Shown: positions 30,653-40,829, counted from the first letter of the stretch. The stretch: 64,000 nt of DNA from Vibrio sp. 99-8-1 (GCF_013114595.1 NZ_VTXE01000002.1:124001-188000), one strand, 5' to 3'. The notes: generated from the letters alone by a model not told the origin. A program made the numbers and translations.

Positions 30653-33600
30653 ATGAATAGTAAACAGAAACCAATGGCCACATCGTTAGATACCATGACA
30701 TTTCCGCTTCATGGGGCTCGTTTAATTGAAGCCTCTGCGGGAACGGGAAAAACATTTACCATTGCAGGTTTATATTTGCGATTGTTGTTAGGACACGGCA
30801 CAGAGAGTAGCCGCCATCAAATGCCGTTAACGGTAGAACAAATTTTGGTGGTGACCTTTACTGAAGCCGCCACCGCTGAGTTACGTGATAGAGTTCGTTC
30901 TCGAATACATCAAGCTAGAATCGCGTTTCTTCGTCATAGCAGCAACGATCCTGTTATTGCACCGCTGCTGCTGGAAATAACGGATCATCAATGGGCTGCA
31001 CAAACCTTACTTAATGCTGAAAGATCCATGGATGAAGCGGCAATCTTTACCATTCACGGTTTTTGCCAAAGAATGCTGACTCAAAATGCGTTCGAGTCCG
31101 GAAGTCGCTTTAGTAATGAATTTATTACTGATGAGAGCAAGCTGAAACAACTGGTTGTATGTGATTATTGGCGACGTTATTTTTACTCACTACCTAAAGC
31201 TCTGGCGGCGGAAATTGATAACCTTTGGGCATCTCCAGAGGCGCTATTAAAAGAGGTTGGATCATACCTAACTGGGGTGCCGGTAACCTTAACCGTACAA
31301 CCGATGGTGGGTACTCTAGAACAACTCCATCAGCAAAACCTCAATGTTATTGAGCAACTTAAAACTGAGTGGCGTCAGGCCAGTCATGATATCGCTGATG
31401 TTATTACTGCCTCAGATGTGAGTAAGCGTACATTCAGTAAAAAAAGCCTACCAAGCTGGATTGAGGAGTTAAATCGATGGGCAAACAGTCCGACTACGGA
31501 TTATCGGCTTTGTGACAAATTAGTAAAGTTTCGCCACAGCTTCCTGATTGAGAAAACCAAGCAAGGAGAAGTGGTTCCTTGTCATCCAGTTTTTGATTCC
31601 ATAGAACAGTTTTTGTCTAATAAACCGAGCATCAAAGAGCCGCTAATTGCTCATGCAATAGAGTATTGTCGGCTAAGGTTAGCGGAAACGAAAAGGGATA
31701 GGCAGTGGCTCTCTTTTGATGACTTGTTGACTCAGTTGTCTGACGCAATCAACGGTGATGAGTCTGGTCAATTAACCAGTAGAATTAAACACTTGTATCC
31801 TGTCGCTATGATTGATGAGTTTCAAGATACCGACCCACTTCAATATCAGATTTTTAGCCGCATATATTTGCAAGATACACGCTGTGGATTATTTATGATT
31901 GGTGACCCTAAACAAGCGATTTATGCTTTTAGAGGGGCGGACATATTTACCTACATTCAAGCAAGAAATGAGGTGGCAGACCACTATACACTTGGCACAA
32001 ATTGGCGCTCTTCTGCTGATATGGTTCAATCAGTCAATCAATTGTTTAAGCAAGCCGATTCACCTTTTTTGTATGATGACGATATCCCTTTTATTGAAGT
32101 CTCTCCAAGTAAAGGGGCAGAGGAGCGGAGTTGGTGCTACCAAGATCAGCGCCAAGATGCGTTGACATTTTGGCTACTTGATAGTGATAAACCGTTAGCA
32201 AAAGGTGACTACTTATCGCAGATGGCCCAATCGACCGCGGTGAAAATAAAGTCAATATTAGACAGCGCAGAGAACAACAGTGCCTACTTCAGTGGTGGGA
32301 AAACAGCCAATAAAAAGAAGGTTGAGGCAAATAATATCGCGGTACTGGTGAGAACGGGCTCAGAAGCTCGTCTGGTTAAGCAGCAACTGGCGAGTTTAGG
32401 TGTCTCTAGCGTCTATTTGTCCAACCGAGATAGCGTGTTTGTCAGTCCTATTGCTCAAGCAGTACTGCGAATTCTCAATGCGGTATTAAATCCTGATGAT
32501 GATAGTGCGTTGCGAGCGGCGTTAGCCAGTCATATTTTTGCTTATACTAGCGTAGAACTTGATGCGCTTAATGTTAGTGAGTCCAAGCTAGAGCAACAAA
32601 TTTATCAGTTCCAGCAGTTTCATAAACTTTGGAAGCAGCGTGGTGTTATGCCGATGTTAAGAACGGTTATGACACAGTATCAAATTGCAGAAAATATACT
32701 GGCTAGAGAATTTGGTGAAAGAGAGTTAACCGACTATCTGCACTTGAGCGAACTGCTGCAGCAAGCGTCTACAACGTTAGATAGTGAATATGCGCTATTG
32801 CGCTGGTTTAGTGATCAGATTGAGCAGGCACAAAGTGGCGCCTCTGGTGTTGTTGATGATCAAATTCAGAGACTGGAGTCGGAGAGAAACCTTGTACAGA
32901 TCGTCACGATTCATAAATCCAAAGGGTTAGAATATGATCTGGTCTTTCTTCCTTTCCTAAGCGCTTATCGAGAGGCTCAATCAGGCAAGTATTATGATTC
33001 GCAACAAAAACAAACCATAGTTGATATAACCAATCAATCCGCCTCTATAGAAAAGGCCGACAAAGAGCGGTTGGCTGAAGATCTCCGCTTACTGTATGTT
33101 GCGGTTACTCGTGCGGTATATGGCTGTTTTATTGGTGTTGCCCCCTTAAGAAAGGGACGCTCAAGTAGAGATCCTAGTAGCGCACATTTAAGCGCTATTG
33201 GCTACCTGATACAAAATGGTGAGTCGCTGGCGAGCAGTGAGCTAAATCTATGCTTACAAAAATTCTCGGCGAGTTACTCTGATGGCATCACAGTAGAGCA
33301 ACCTGCGGAAATAGTCGATGTTCAACCTCATGATTTACCTGAACAAATAGGGCTTTTTGATCATGATGATCTTTTTGCCCATGGTAGTGCAAAAGGTGGT
33401 GAAATCTATCGTGCCAACCAGCTGAAAAACGAGATAGACAGACAGTGGCGTATCACCAGTTATTCCGCTCTAGTCAAGCAAGGGCACTCAAGCCACAGAG
33501 CGTTGGCGGAAACGATTATCGATACTCAAGGGGTAGATATTGATGCGATCTCAGATGACGCATTGGAGTCTGAAGAGGAGCAAGAACTGTCGATATATAC

Positions 33601-34366
33601 TTTTCCTAAAGGGGCGAGGGCAGGCACCTTCTTACACACGTTATTTGAACAGATCGAGTTTACTTTAGCCGCGGATAGTAGCGAAACTACCGAAGTGATT
33701 ATTAAACTGCTCGATGCTGAGCAGCTTGAGCGCCACTGGTTACCTGTGTTGCAAAAATTAATTGATGATGTTCTCAATACTCACTTAAACCGTGCTCAAC
33801 CAGACGATAACCCGCTGCAGAGCCCGCCGTTAGCAACTCATTTGCAGCTTGGTAAACTTGCTTCTAATCAAAAACTAGTAGAAATGGAATTTTTGCTACC
33901 GATAGTCTTTTTGTCATCGTCTCATTTGGCCCACTTAAGCCAGCAGTATGATCATATATCTAAATTGGCTGGTGAGCTTGGATTTCATACTGTTCAAGGG
34001 ATGATAAAAGGTTTTATCGATTTAATTTTCGAGCATCAGGGAAAATTCTATGTACTGGACTGGAAGTCAAACTTTCTTGGCGATCAAAGCTCAGATTATG
34101 GCCTTGAAGCATTGGAACGAGCAATGGCTGAGCATAGATACGACTTACAATATCAAATATATTCACTAGCTTTACATCGATATCTTAGTTCGAGAATAAC
34201 GGATTACGATTATGATCTTCATTTTGGTGGCGTGTACTATCTGTTTTTGCGGGGGATAGAAAAACAGGGCAGCAATGGCATCTTTTTTCAAAGACCGGAT
34301 AAAGCATTCATTCAGGCACTAGATGCCTTAATTGATGCAGATACGCAAGGAGAGAGCAATGCTTAG
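30653..34366 (+). CDS. recB: Exodeoxyribonuclease V beta subunit RecB
   Basis: A 1237-residue UvrD-type helicase fused to a nuclease domain. Helicase motif I is EASAGTGKTFT (near residue 35), motif II VAMIDEFQDTDP (near 385), and IVTIHKSKGLEYDLVFLP and LRLLYVAVTRA give motifs V and VI. The C-terminal nuclease core has GMIKGFIDLIFEHQGKFYVL followed by DWKSN, the metal-binding residues of RecB. The ATG at 30653 follows the recC TGA with a one-base gap; a second ATG at 30674 is possible. It overlaps recD by 8 bp, so translation of B and D is coupled. Confidence 0.95.
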   Translation: MNSKQKPMATSLDTMTFPLHGARLIEASAGTGKTFTIAGLYLRLLLGHGTESSRHQMPLTVEQILVVTFTEAATAELRDRVRSRIHQARIAFLRHSSNDPVIAPLLLEITDHQWAAQTLLNAERSMDEAAIFTIHGFCQRMLTQNAFESGSRFSNEFITDESKLKQLVVCDYWRRYFYSLPKALAAEIDNLWASPEALLKEVGSYLTGVPVTLTVQPMVGTLEQLHQQNLNVIEQLKTEWRQASHDIADVITASDVSKRTFSKKSLPSWIEELNRWANSPTTDYRLCDKLVKFRHSFLIEKTKQGEVVPCHPVFDSIEQFLSNKPSIKEPLIAHAIEYCRLRLAETKRDRQWLSFDDLLTQLSDAINGDESGQLTSRIKHLYPVAMIDEFQDTDPLQYQIFSRIYLQDTRCGLFMIGDPKQAIYAFRGADIFTYIQARNEVADHYTLGTNWRSSADMVQSVNQLFKQADSPFLYDDDIPFIEVSPSKGAEERSWCYQDQRQDALTFWLLDSDKPLAKGDYLSQMAQSTAVKIKSILDSAENNSAYFSGGKTANKKKVEANNIAVLVRTGSEARLVKQQLASLGVSSVYLSNRDSVFVSPIAQAVLRILNAVLNPDDDSALRAALASHIFAYTSVELDALNVSESKLEQQIYQFQQFHKLWKQRGVMPMLRTVMTQYQIAENILAREFGERELTDYLHLSELLQQASTTLDSEYALLRWFSDQIEQAQSGASGVVDDQIQRLESERNLVQIVTIHKSKGLEYDLVFLPFLSAYREAQSGKYYDSQQKQTIVDITNQSASIEKADKERLAEDLRLLYVAVTRAVYGCFIGVAPLRKGRSSRDPSSAHLSAIGYLIQNGESLASSELNLCLQKFSASYSDGITVEQPAEIVDVQPHDLPEQIGLFDHDDLFAHGSAKGGEIYRANQLKNEIDRQWRITSYSALVKQGHSSHRALAETIIDTQGVDIDAISDDALESEEEQELSIYTFPKGARAGTFLHTLFEQIEFTLAADSSETTEVIIKLLDAEQLERHWLPVLQKLIDDVLNTHLNRAQPDDNPLQSPPLATHLQLGKLASNQKLVEMEFLLPIVFLSSSHLAHLSQQYDHISKLAGELGFHTVQGMIKGFIDLIFEHQGKFYVLDWKSNFLGDQSSDYGLEALERAMAEHRYDLQYQIYSLALHRYLSSRITDYDYDLHFGGVYYLFLRGIEKQGSNGIFFQRPDKAFIQALDALIDADTQGESNA

Positions 34367-36236
34367 TTTACTTGAGTCTCTATGCCAAAAAGGCACTCTT
34401 CGCCAGCTAGATTATCAGTTTGCTAAATTTATTGCCTCTATGGAACATCACCACCCACAGCCAGTTGCTCTGCTGGCTTGTGCGGTCAGTCATGAACTTG
34501 CAAAGGGTAATATTTGTCTTAATGTAGAACAGTTTAATGTCGCCGCTTGTTTTGGCTTGTATGGTGAGAGAGCGAAAGAGATCGAGCAGAAGTCCGAAAG
34601 CATTAACTGGCGGGAGATTGTCACTTCCTCTTCGACGATCGGGGATGGTAAAGGGCAGCAGCCTCTGGTCTTTGATGGCAAAAGAGTCTATCTACAGCGC
34701 TACTGGTATTATCAGCAGCAGTTAGCGTCTAAGCTGAACCAGTTAGCTCAACCTATCCCTTTAACGCAAAGCGAGATGCTTGCTTTATCGGCTACTTTAA
34801 CGACACTATTTTCAGATTCAGAGTCGTTGAACTGGCAAAAAGTGGCAGCAGCCGTGGCATTGACGCGTCGACTTGCGGTTATTTCTGGTGGCCCTGGAAC
34901 CGGAAAAACCACAACAGTAACTAAACTGCTTTCTGCGATATCAGAGCAAGGTTTAAATCAAGCAGAGGCACCCGTTATCAAATTGGTTGCGCCGACAGGG
35001 AAAGCGGCAGCAAGACTGACCGAATCTATTGGTAATGCGGTTGGAAAGCTTGGATTGTCTGACGAAGTGAGAGCGCTTATTCCTAACAGCGCTACCACCA
35101 TACATCGATTGTTAGGTGCAATGCCGAATCGGGCTGAATTTCGACATAATGAGAGTAATCCTATCCATGCTGATGTTTTGGTGGTGGATGAAGCTTCTAT
35201 GGTGGATCTCCCTCTAATGTATAAGTTGCTGGATGCGTTACCAAGCAACGTGCGCTTAATCTTATTAGGGGATAAAGACCAATTAGCTTCAGTAGAAGCG
35301 GGAGCTGTGTTGGGGGATCTCTGTTCTTACATAGATCATGGGTATGGAGAGCATCAACACTTCACTCTAAGCCAGTTAACGGGCTATCAGCAGCTTCCTA
35401 GTGCTGAAACGACCAACGTGATAGCAGACTCTTCATGCATGCTGAGAAAGAGTTATCGTTTTGATGAGCGTTCTGGTATTGGGCAGCTAGCGAAGCAGAT
35501 CAATCTTGGTAGCGTTGCTGAAATAAAGTTAATTTGGCAGAAAAAGTATGCGGATATAGAGATGAGCCAGCTTTCTGACAGTAGCTATCAGCAGTTGATT
35601 ACTCAATTGGCAGAAGAATATAGTGGTTATTTGTCGTTATTATTACAGTCTGATGCGTTGTCAAAAGAGCAGATCGCACGTAAAGCGCTTGCTGAGTTTG
35701 CTAGATGCCGTTTGCTGTGTGCTAATCGGCAAGGGCCATTTGGTGTGTCTGGATTGAATGAAAAAATAGAGCAAGCTTTAACCTCGAAGCGTGTTTTACC
35801 TAGCCATAAAGAGTTGTGGTATCCCGGACGTCCAATCATGATTACTCGTAATGATCACGGTTTAGGTCTGTTCAACGGTGATATTGGTTTATGCATTGCA
35901 GTAGAGGAAGAGGGAATAAGTCGCCTTAAGGTCTTTTTTGAGTTAGCGGATGGTTCGATAAAAGAGGTATTACCGGCTAGGGTACCAGCGCATGAAACGG
36001 CATTTGCTATGACTATTCATAAGTCTCAAGGAAGTGAGTTTGAGCATACTTATATAATGCTGCCGGATGAATACACTCCAATACTGACCCGAGAGCTGAT
36101 CTATACAGGGGTAACGAGAGCGAAGCATCAGTTGACGCTATGCATAAATAATTCCGTATTTATGAGAGCGGTGAAAACCAAAACTGAGCGGTTTAGCGGA
36201 CTAAAAGAAGCCTTATTGAGTTGTAAAATAAATTAA
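34359..36236 (+). CDS. recD: Exodeoxyribonuclease V alpha subunit RecD
   Basis: A 625-residue superfamily 1B helicase, the fast 5'-3' motor of RecBCD. Walker A is SGGPGTGKTTT (about residue 185), Walker B is LVVDEASMVDLPLM, and the C-terminal motifs FAMTIHKSQGSEFEH and LIYTGVTRAK are present. The ATG at 34359 has AAGGAGAG upstream inside recB; an upstream in-frame ATG at 34332 is less well placed. Last gene of the recCBD operon; a terminator lies about 90 bp further on. Confidence 0.94.
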   Translation: MLSLLESLCQKGTLRQLDYQFAKFIASMEHHHPQPVALLACAVSHELAKGNICLNVEQFNVAACFGLYGERAKEIEQKSESINWREIVTSSSTIGDGKGQQPLVFDGKRVYLQRYWYYQQQLASKLNQLAQPIPLTQSEMLALSATLTTLFSDSESLNWQKVAAAVALTRRLAVISGGPGTGKTTTVTKLLSAISEQGLNQAEAPVIKLVAPTGKAAARLTESIGNAVGKLGLSDEVRALIPNSATTIHRLLGAMPNRAEFRHNESNPIHADVLVVDEASMVDLPLMYKLLDALPSNVRLILLGDKDQLASVEAGAVLGDLCSYIDHGYGEHQHFTLSQLTGYQQLPSAETTNVIADSSCMLRKSYRFDERSGIGQLAKQINLGSVAEIKLIWQKKYADIEMSQLSDSSYQQLITQLAEEYSGYLSLLLQSDALSKEQIARKALAEFARCRLLCANRQGPFGVSGLNEKIEQALTSKRVLPSHKELWYPGRPIMITRNDHGLGLFNGDIGLCIAVEEEGISRLKVFFELADGSIKEVLPARVPAHETAFAMTIHKSQGSEFEHTYIMLPDEYTPILTRELIYTGVTRAKHQLTLCINNSVFMRAVKTKTERFSGLKEALLSCKIN

Positions 36237-36324
36237 ATTTAGTTTTCTTACATAATTAACGAAATCGTTAACATGATAAACAATGTATGAAATTATGAGC
36301 TAATTTGGAAAGGATGAAAAAATT

Positions 36325-36350
36325 AAAGGCTTAGGAAAACCTAAGCCTTT
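36325..36350. terminator. Bidirectional terminator between recD and the small minus-strand gene
   Basis: Perfect 11-bp stem AAAGGCTTAGG (36325-36335) with CCTAAGCCTTT (36340-36350), AAAA loop. On the minus strand it is followed by AATTTTTT, the stronger direction. It is 90 bp past recD and 22 bp past the stop of the 59-codon gene. Confidence 0.85.
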
Positions 36351-36372
36351 AATAACAAAGTTTTATTTTACT

Positions 36373-36552
36373 TTATGACACGTTTTCAGAGAAGGAAACG
36401 TGTTTTATGCTGTGTCTTCTCTGACAGTGCATAATCATTTTCTTGACGCTGTCGCTTACAGGAAACACACAGTGTACATTCAATCCATTGAGAAAATCAT
36501 TTTCGGCCATATCAATAAAACTCTGGACCGAGTTACATATAATCGTTCTCAT
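36373..36552 (-). CDS. Candidate small protein of 59 residues, unknown function
   Basis: An open frame of 59 codons that starts at ATG 36552 (internal ATG at 36510) and ends 22 bp before a strong minus-strand terminator. The protein has a mixed, soluble-looking composition with a hydrophobic N-terminal stretch and two cysteine-histidine pairs in the second half (NVHCVFP, MHCQRRHSIKHVSF). The ribosome site is weak (GAG about 11 bases upstream). I do not recognise the family. Support comes from the placement between argA and the terminator on the same strand and from the protein-like composition; an overlapping plus-strand frame (36400-36621) looks like its shadow. Confidence 0.45.
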   Translation of the reverse strand: MRTIICNSVQSFIDMAENDFLNGLNVHCVFPVSDSVKKMIMHCQRRHSIKHVSFSENVS

Positions 36553-36749
36553 AGTTTACCGCTCATCAAGATTAAACTGATACTCTCTTTGAGTTTTGTG
36601 ATTGTTCAGAGGCATGTTTAGATACTATCTTGAGCCAACTGAGCAACACGAATTTTAACAGTAATTGTACAAAAATATAGCAAAAAATGATTTTTTCTTA
36701 TTATATTTGGTCGCAATTAAAGTAGGTGAATGATTTTAAATATAATTTA

Positions 36750-36790
36750 TATACTTGAGTATTACTTGAGTATAACGCCACTCGGGTATA
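36750..36790. repeat. Palindromic element, copy D, with a doubled ACTTGAGTAT
   Basis: TATACTTGAG (36750-36759) pairs with CTCGGGTATA (36781-36790), ten pairs with two G-U. The segment ACTTGAGTAT occurs twice in tandem (36753-36762 and 36764-36773). It lies 42 bp past the argA stop. Confidence 0.45.
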
Positions 36791-36831
36791 AATCGGCTCT
36801 GAAGTCTGTTTCATTAGTCAACTTGCCAATG

Positions 36832-38169
36832 CTAGACATCTAATACAAGGATTTTCGAACGACGTTGAAAGTTATAAAGGTCCTGTTTTTTCATCGGCAG
36901 TTCGGACACGTCAACTTCATAGAAACCTTGTTCTCTAAACCAATGTAGGCTGTGGGTGGTTAAGACGAAGATCTTGTCGAGTTGCTGCAATCTTGACTGC
37001 TGCTTCATCTTGTTGAGTAGATCCACACCTCGGTTACCATCGCGGTAGTCTGGATGAATAGCCACACAAGCCATTTCAGCCATTCTTTCCTCTTTATATG
37101 GATAAAGAGCTGCACAACCTATGGTAAGGCCATCTTTTTCCGCAATAATGAATTGATGAATTTCTTGTTCTAGCTGTTCCCGTGAACGACGAACTAAAAT
37201 GCCTTGCTCTTCCAACGGACGAATAAGGGAGAGGATGCCTCCAATATCATCGATTTGAGCATTACGAATTCGTTCCGCGCTGGCCATCACCACTTGGGTA
37301 CCTATGCCATCAATGGAGAACAGTTCTTGAACTAGTGCTCCATCTACTTTGTAGCTGATTAAGTGGCTGCGACGAACCCCTGCACGACAAGCGGTAATAG
37401 AACCTCTTAAGAACCGTAGTGTTCCAGAGCTATTATCTTCAGATAATGTCTCTTCCGCTTCTAATGTGTGAAGGATCTCTTCAGCGTGGTTAGGAAGAAG
37501 CTCGGGAATAACTTGTTGCTGCTCATCTAATATGCCAAGTTCAGAACAGAAACCAATTAATTTATCTGCCTTTAGGCGAATAGCAACTTGAGTTGCAACC
37601 TCTTCAGATAGCAGGTTAAAACTTTCACCGGTGACCGAACCAGCTACAGGCCCTAATAGAACAATTGAACCATGATTCAGAGCTTGATCAATGGCTTCAG
37701 TATCAATTCGTCTGACTCGCCCGCTATGGCAGTAATCGATGCCATCATCAACCCCTAATGGCTGTGCGATCACAAAGTTGCCGCTGACAACATTGAGTTG
37801 TGTTCCCGCCATTGGGGTATTATTCAAACTCATGGAGAGACGCGCTGAAATGGTTAGCTGCAATTGGCCAGCCGCCTGCATAACCATATCTAATGTTTTT
37901 TCGTCGGTGATTCGAACACCATTATGGTAAGGCGTGACATAATTATGTGTATCTAGAATGCGATTAATTTGTGGTTTAGCACCATGTACGATGACGATTT
38001 TAACGCCAAGGCTATGTAATAGAGCAATATCGCTGATAATACTGGTGAAATTATTGGCATCAACCGCTTCTCCTCCCAGCATTATTACCATGGTTTTGCC
38101 TCTGTGGGCATTAACGTAAGGGGTAGATTGTCTAAAGCCTTTAACCAAGGCAGTGTTACGTATTTTCAT
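36832..38169 (-). CDS. argA: N-acetylglutamate synthase
   Basis: A 445-residue bifunctional-fold enzyme for the first step of arginine synthesis: acetylation of glutamate. The N-terminal two thirds is an amino-acid-kinase-like domain ([47 protein letters not shown]) that binds arginine for feedback inhibition in this family. The C-terminal part is a GNAT acetyltransferase ([20 protein letters not shown]). Length and order match E. coli ArgA (443). Two tandem ARG boxes lie just upstream of the start, so repression by ArgR is expected. Confidence 0.95.
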   Translation of the reverse strand: MKIRNTALVKGFRQSTPYVNAHRGKTMVIMLGGEAVDANNFTSIISDIALLHSLGVKIVIVHGAKPQINRILDTHNYVTPYHNGVRITDEKTLDMVMQAAGQLQLTISARLSMSLNNTPMAGTQLNVVSGNFVIAQPLGVDDGIDYCHSGRVRRIDTEAIDQALNHGSIVLLGPVAGSVTGESFNLLSEEVATQVAIRLKADKLIGFCSELGILDEQQQVIPELLPNHAEEILHTLEAEETLSEDNSSGTLRFLRGSITACRAGVRRSHLISYKVDGALVQELFSIDGIGTQVVMASAERIRNAQIDDIGGILSLIRPLEEQGILVRRSREQLEQEIHQFIIAEKDGLTIGCAALYPYKEERMAEMACVAIHPDYRDGNRGVDLLNKMKQQSRLQQLDKIFVLTTHSLHWFREQGFYEVDVSELPMKKQDLYNFQRRSKILVLDV

Positions 38170-38180
38170 CTCACCAACCG

Positions 38181-38219
38181 AATGAATTAATATCTAGATA
38201 TAATGAATTATAATGCATG
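38181..38219 (-). promoter_or_regulatory. Tandem ARG boxes (ArgR operator) of argA
   Basis: Two 18-bp boxes, 38181-38198 and 38202-38219, are separated by 3 bp, the spacing typical of ArgR operators. Cores TGAATTAATATCTA and TGAATTATAATGCA match TGAATWWWWATTCA with two and one mismatches. They lie 12-50 bp upstream of argA. Confidence 0.8.
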
Positions 38220-38329
38220 CCACTTCAATGGCTTTTTGCATCTAGCGATGCTTTGACGGTAAAAAGCTTACCATCCCTTATATTTCTGTATTAATATGCT
38301 GCGAATCCATAATTAATAACGTATGAAAT

Positions 38330-38761
38330 ATGAACGAAGAATTCAATGAAAAGCAATTAAAGAGTGAGCTAAGAATTAAGCGAGCCGTGATTGCAGTGGT
38401 TGTGATTTTGTTGTTGTTAATTGTGTCGGTTGCCAGTGTATTGATCAGCCGACAGCTGGATAGAAACATTGATTACTCAACCATATACGGTGTATGGGAT
38501 GAACAGGATGTCCCTGAGTATGACAAGGATACATTTGCCGTTCGTGAAGAAGGTATTTACATTGATGAACGAATCGTGGATACCCACTACTCGTTTGATG
38601 GTAGTACACTCATTTATCACTACGATGAAGATGAATATATTTATATCATTAAAGATGAAAAAAACACCGTGATGCAAAGAATTGCCCCTTTGCATTATGA
38701 ATCAGTGTTTCATTTACGTGGAAAATACCGCCCCGAATTAGACCAGAGCAATGAAGAATAA
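38330..38761 (+). CDS. DUF2850-type single-pass membrane protein
   Basis: A 143-residue protein with a charged N-terminus, one membrane segment (about residues 20-42, VIAVVVILLLLIVSVASVLI) and an acidic, Tyr-rich periplasmic domain. It fits the DUF2850 group found in Vibrio, whose function is unknown. It overlaps mltA by 11 bp and is divergent from argA, so it is probably expressed with the lytic transglycosylase; a cell-envelope role is an inference from that link only. Confidence 0.65.
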   Translation: MNEEFNEKQLKSELRIKRAVIAVVVILLLLIVSVASVLISRQLDRNIDYSTIYGVWDEQDVPEYDKDTFAVREEGIYIDERIVDTHYSFDGSTLIYHYDEDEYIYIIKDEKNTVMQRIAPLHYESVFHLRGKYRPELDQSNEE

Positions 38762-39929
38762 TCTTCCCGCCACCGTTAGGAAAAAAATAGTGCACAAAAT
38801 CGTCATCCCCAGTGTCTGCTTAGCCTTGTTATTTGGTTGTGCAAAAAATACCGATCTCGCTCAACAGTATTCAGATCAATCATTTGAGAATACCCTGAAT
38901 AAGACGGAGGCTATAAGTAGCAATACACCGAGAAGTTTTGCGACTTTTTCTCAGCAAGCAGAACAGGTGGTGATTAACTCTCCTTCATTGGCGACAAAGT
39001 ATCAGCATCTGTACGAACAATTAAACAATTGGGTATTACAGAGTGGTCGCCCAGAGGATCTGGCTGGTTACGGTGTACAGAGTGCACAACTTGGAGGGGG
39101 GGATAAGAAAGGAAACGTACTTTTTACTGGATATTTTTCGCCAGTAATGGAGTTAAGACACCAAGCTGATGAGACTTTTAAATACCCTGTTTATGGTTTG
39201 CCTGAATGTGTCGAAGAGTGCCCAACGAGAGCCGAGATTTATGCGGGTGCGTTACAAGGGCAGAACCTAGAACTCGGCTACGCATCCAACATGATTGATC
39301 CCTTCATAATGGAAGTGCAGGGCAGTGGATTTGTACATTATGATGATGACGATACCTTGCAGTACTTTGCTTACGCAGGAAAGAACAACAAAGCGTATGT
39401 AAGTATCGGTAAAGTGCTAATCGATAAGGGTGAAGTGGCAAGAGAAAACATGTCACTCAAAGCAATTAAAGAGTGGGTAATGGCTAATGATGAACAGACA
39501 GTGAAAAGTTTGTTAGAGCAGAACCCTTCTTTTGTTTTCTTTGCCCCTAAAGAGGACAACGCTGTTCGTGGAACGGCTGGTATTCCTTTGCTTCCTTTAG
39601 CATCTGTGGCTGGTGACAGAGAACTATTTCCAATGGGAACACCGATTTTAGCAGAAGTCCCGCTCATCAATGCGGATGGTACTTGGAGTGGTGCGCATCA
39701 ACTTAGACTACTCATTGTTCTTGATACGGGTGGAGCGGTTAAAGATAACCATTTGGATCTCTACCATGGTATGGGGGCGAGAGCAGGAACAGAAGCCGGG
39801 CATTATAAGCACTTTGGCCGGGTGTGGAAGTTAGGACTAACCGGTACCCCTAGTGAGTCACCATGGTTTACAGTAACAGAAGCCAAGCTGGCAGAAATAG
39901 AACAGCCATTAGTTAACGATGATAAGTAG
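38751..39929 (+). CDS. mltA: Membrane-bound lytic murein transglycosylase A
   Basis: A 392-residue outer-membrane lipoprotein that cleaves peptidoglycan glycan strands to 1,6-anhydro ends. The lipobox is LLFGC (Cys about residue 30). The MltA domain shows FTGYFSPVMELR, MEVQGSGFVHYDD, GTAGIPLLPLASVAGDRELFPMGT (in two stretches) and the catalytic-type LLIVLDTGGAVKDNHLDLYHGMG (also in two stretches), where the Asp residues of the active site lie. The start overlaps the upstream DUF2850 gene. The ampG permease, which recovers such anhydro-muropeptides, is also in this window. Confidence 0.92.
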   Translation: MKNNLPATVRKKIVHKIVIPSVCLALLFGCAKNTDLAQQYSDQSFENTLNKTEAISSNTPRSFATFSQQAEQVVINSPSLATKYQHLYEQLNNWVLQSGRPEDLAGYGVQSAQLGGGDKKGNVLFTGYFSPVMELRHQADETFKYPVYGLPECVEECPTRAEIYAGALQGQNLELGYASNMIDPFIMEVQGSGFVHYDDDDTLQYFAYAGKNNKAYVSIGKVLIDKGEVARENMSLKAIKEWVMANDEQTVKSLLEQNPSFVFFAPKEDNAVRGTAGIPLLPLASVAGDRELFPMGTPILAEVPLINADGTWSGAHQLRLLIVLDTGGAVKDNHLDLYHGMGARAGTEAGHYKHFGRVWKLGLTGTPSESPWFTVTEAKLAEIEQPLVNDDK

Positions 39930-39961
39930 TGTAAGGTTAACTAGGGCCTAGACATTTTAAT

Positions 39962-39988
39962 AAAGAGTGCGTATAAAACGCGCTCTTT
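39962..39988 (+). terminator. Terminator after mltA
   Basis: AAAGAGTGCGT (39962-39972) pairs with ACGCGCTCTTT (39978-39988) with one G-U pair and a 5-base loop. The T run is short, so efficiency is uncertain. Confidence 0.65.
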
Positions 39989-40019
39989 CTCGTTAAACAT
40001 AACCAAGTGATGATTAATT

Positions 40020-40829
40020 ATGCGTGATGTTGAATCCCCTGCCTCTGAAAGCCATCAACAAAGATTTGGCGGCACTCGCCGACTATATGGCATATCAGAA
40101 GTAGAGATATTTCGGGCTGCTCATGTCTGTGTTATTGGCATTGGCGGAGTGGGATCATGGGCTGCTGAAGCCTTGGCGCGTACAGGTATTGGAGAGATAA
40201 CATTAATTGATATGGATGATATCTGCGTAACCAATATCAACAGACAGATACATGCTATGTCTAACACGGTCGGTCAGAGCAAGATTGAAGTGATGCAGCA
40301 GAGAATTGAGCTAATAAATCCGGACTGTAAAGTTAACCTTATCGATGATTTTATTACTCCAGACAATCTGTCGGAGTATATAACTAAAGATTTTGATTAT
40401 GTTTTGGATGCGATTGATAGCATTAAAGCAAAATCGGCATTACTGGCTTACTGTAAAAGAAATAAAATTAAAGTGATTACTACTGGCGGAGCGGGTGGTC
40501 AGATTGATCCTACTCAAATTCAAATTGCTGATTTAGCCAGAACCATTCAAGACCCATTAGCGAAGAAAGTGAAAGAGAATTTACGTCGCTTTTACTCTTT
40601 TAGCAAAAATCCTCAACGTAAGTTTGGCATTGAGTGTGTCTTTTCTACCGAGCAGTTGAAATACCCTCAGCCAGATGGTTCTGTTTGCGGGGTAAAATCA
40701 ACCGCAGAGGGACCCAAGAAAATGGATTGTGCGAGTGGTTTTGGTGCAGCAACTGTGGTGACCGCGACGTTCGGTTTTGTTGCTGTATCTCGTATCGTAG
40801 CCAAACTAATTGAAAAACATAAAAAGTAA
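40020..40829 (+). CDS. tcdA: tRNA threonylcarbamoyladenosine dehydratase
   Basis: A 269-residue E1-like (ThiF/MoeB fold) enzyme, CsdL/TcdA, that cyclises t6A37 to ct6A37 in tRNA using ATP. The nucleotide site is VIGIGGVGSWAAEALARTG (near residue 39) and the conserved NRQIHA and DAIDSIKAK motifs follow. It lies 14 bp upstream of csdE; TcdA works with the CsdA-CsdE sulfur-transfer pair in E. coli, and all three genes are in this window. Confidence 0.93.
   Translation: MRDVESPASESHQQRFGGTRRLYGISEVEIFRAAHVCVIGIGGVGSWAAEALARTGIGEITLIDMDDICVTNINRQIHAMSNTVGQSKIEVMQQRIELINPDCKVNLIDDFITPDNLSEYITKDFDYVLDAIDSIKAKSALLAYCKRNKIKVITTGGAGGQIDPTQIQIADLARTIQDPLAKKVKENLRRFYSFSKNPQRKFGIECVFSTEQLKYPQPDGSVCGVKSTAEGPKKMDCASGFGAATVVTATFGFVAVSRIVAKLIEKHKK

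Noticed and set aside
36400..36621. 73-codon plus-strand frame antisense to the small minus-strand gene
   Set aside because: The minus-strand frame has better composition and a terminator at the right place; this one looks like its complement.
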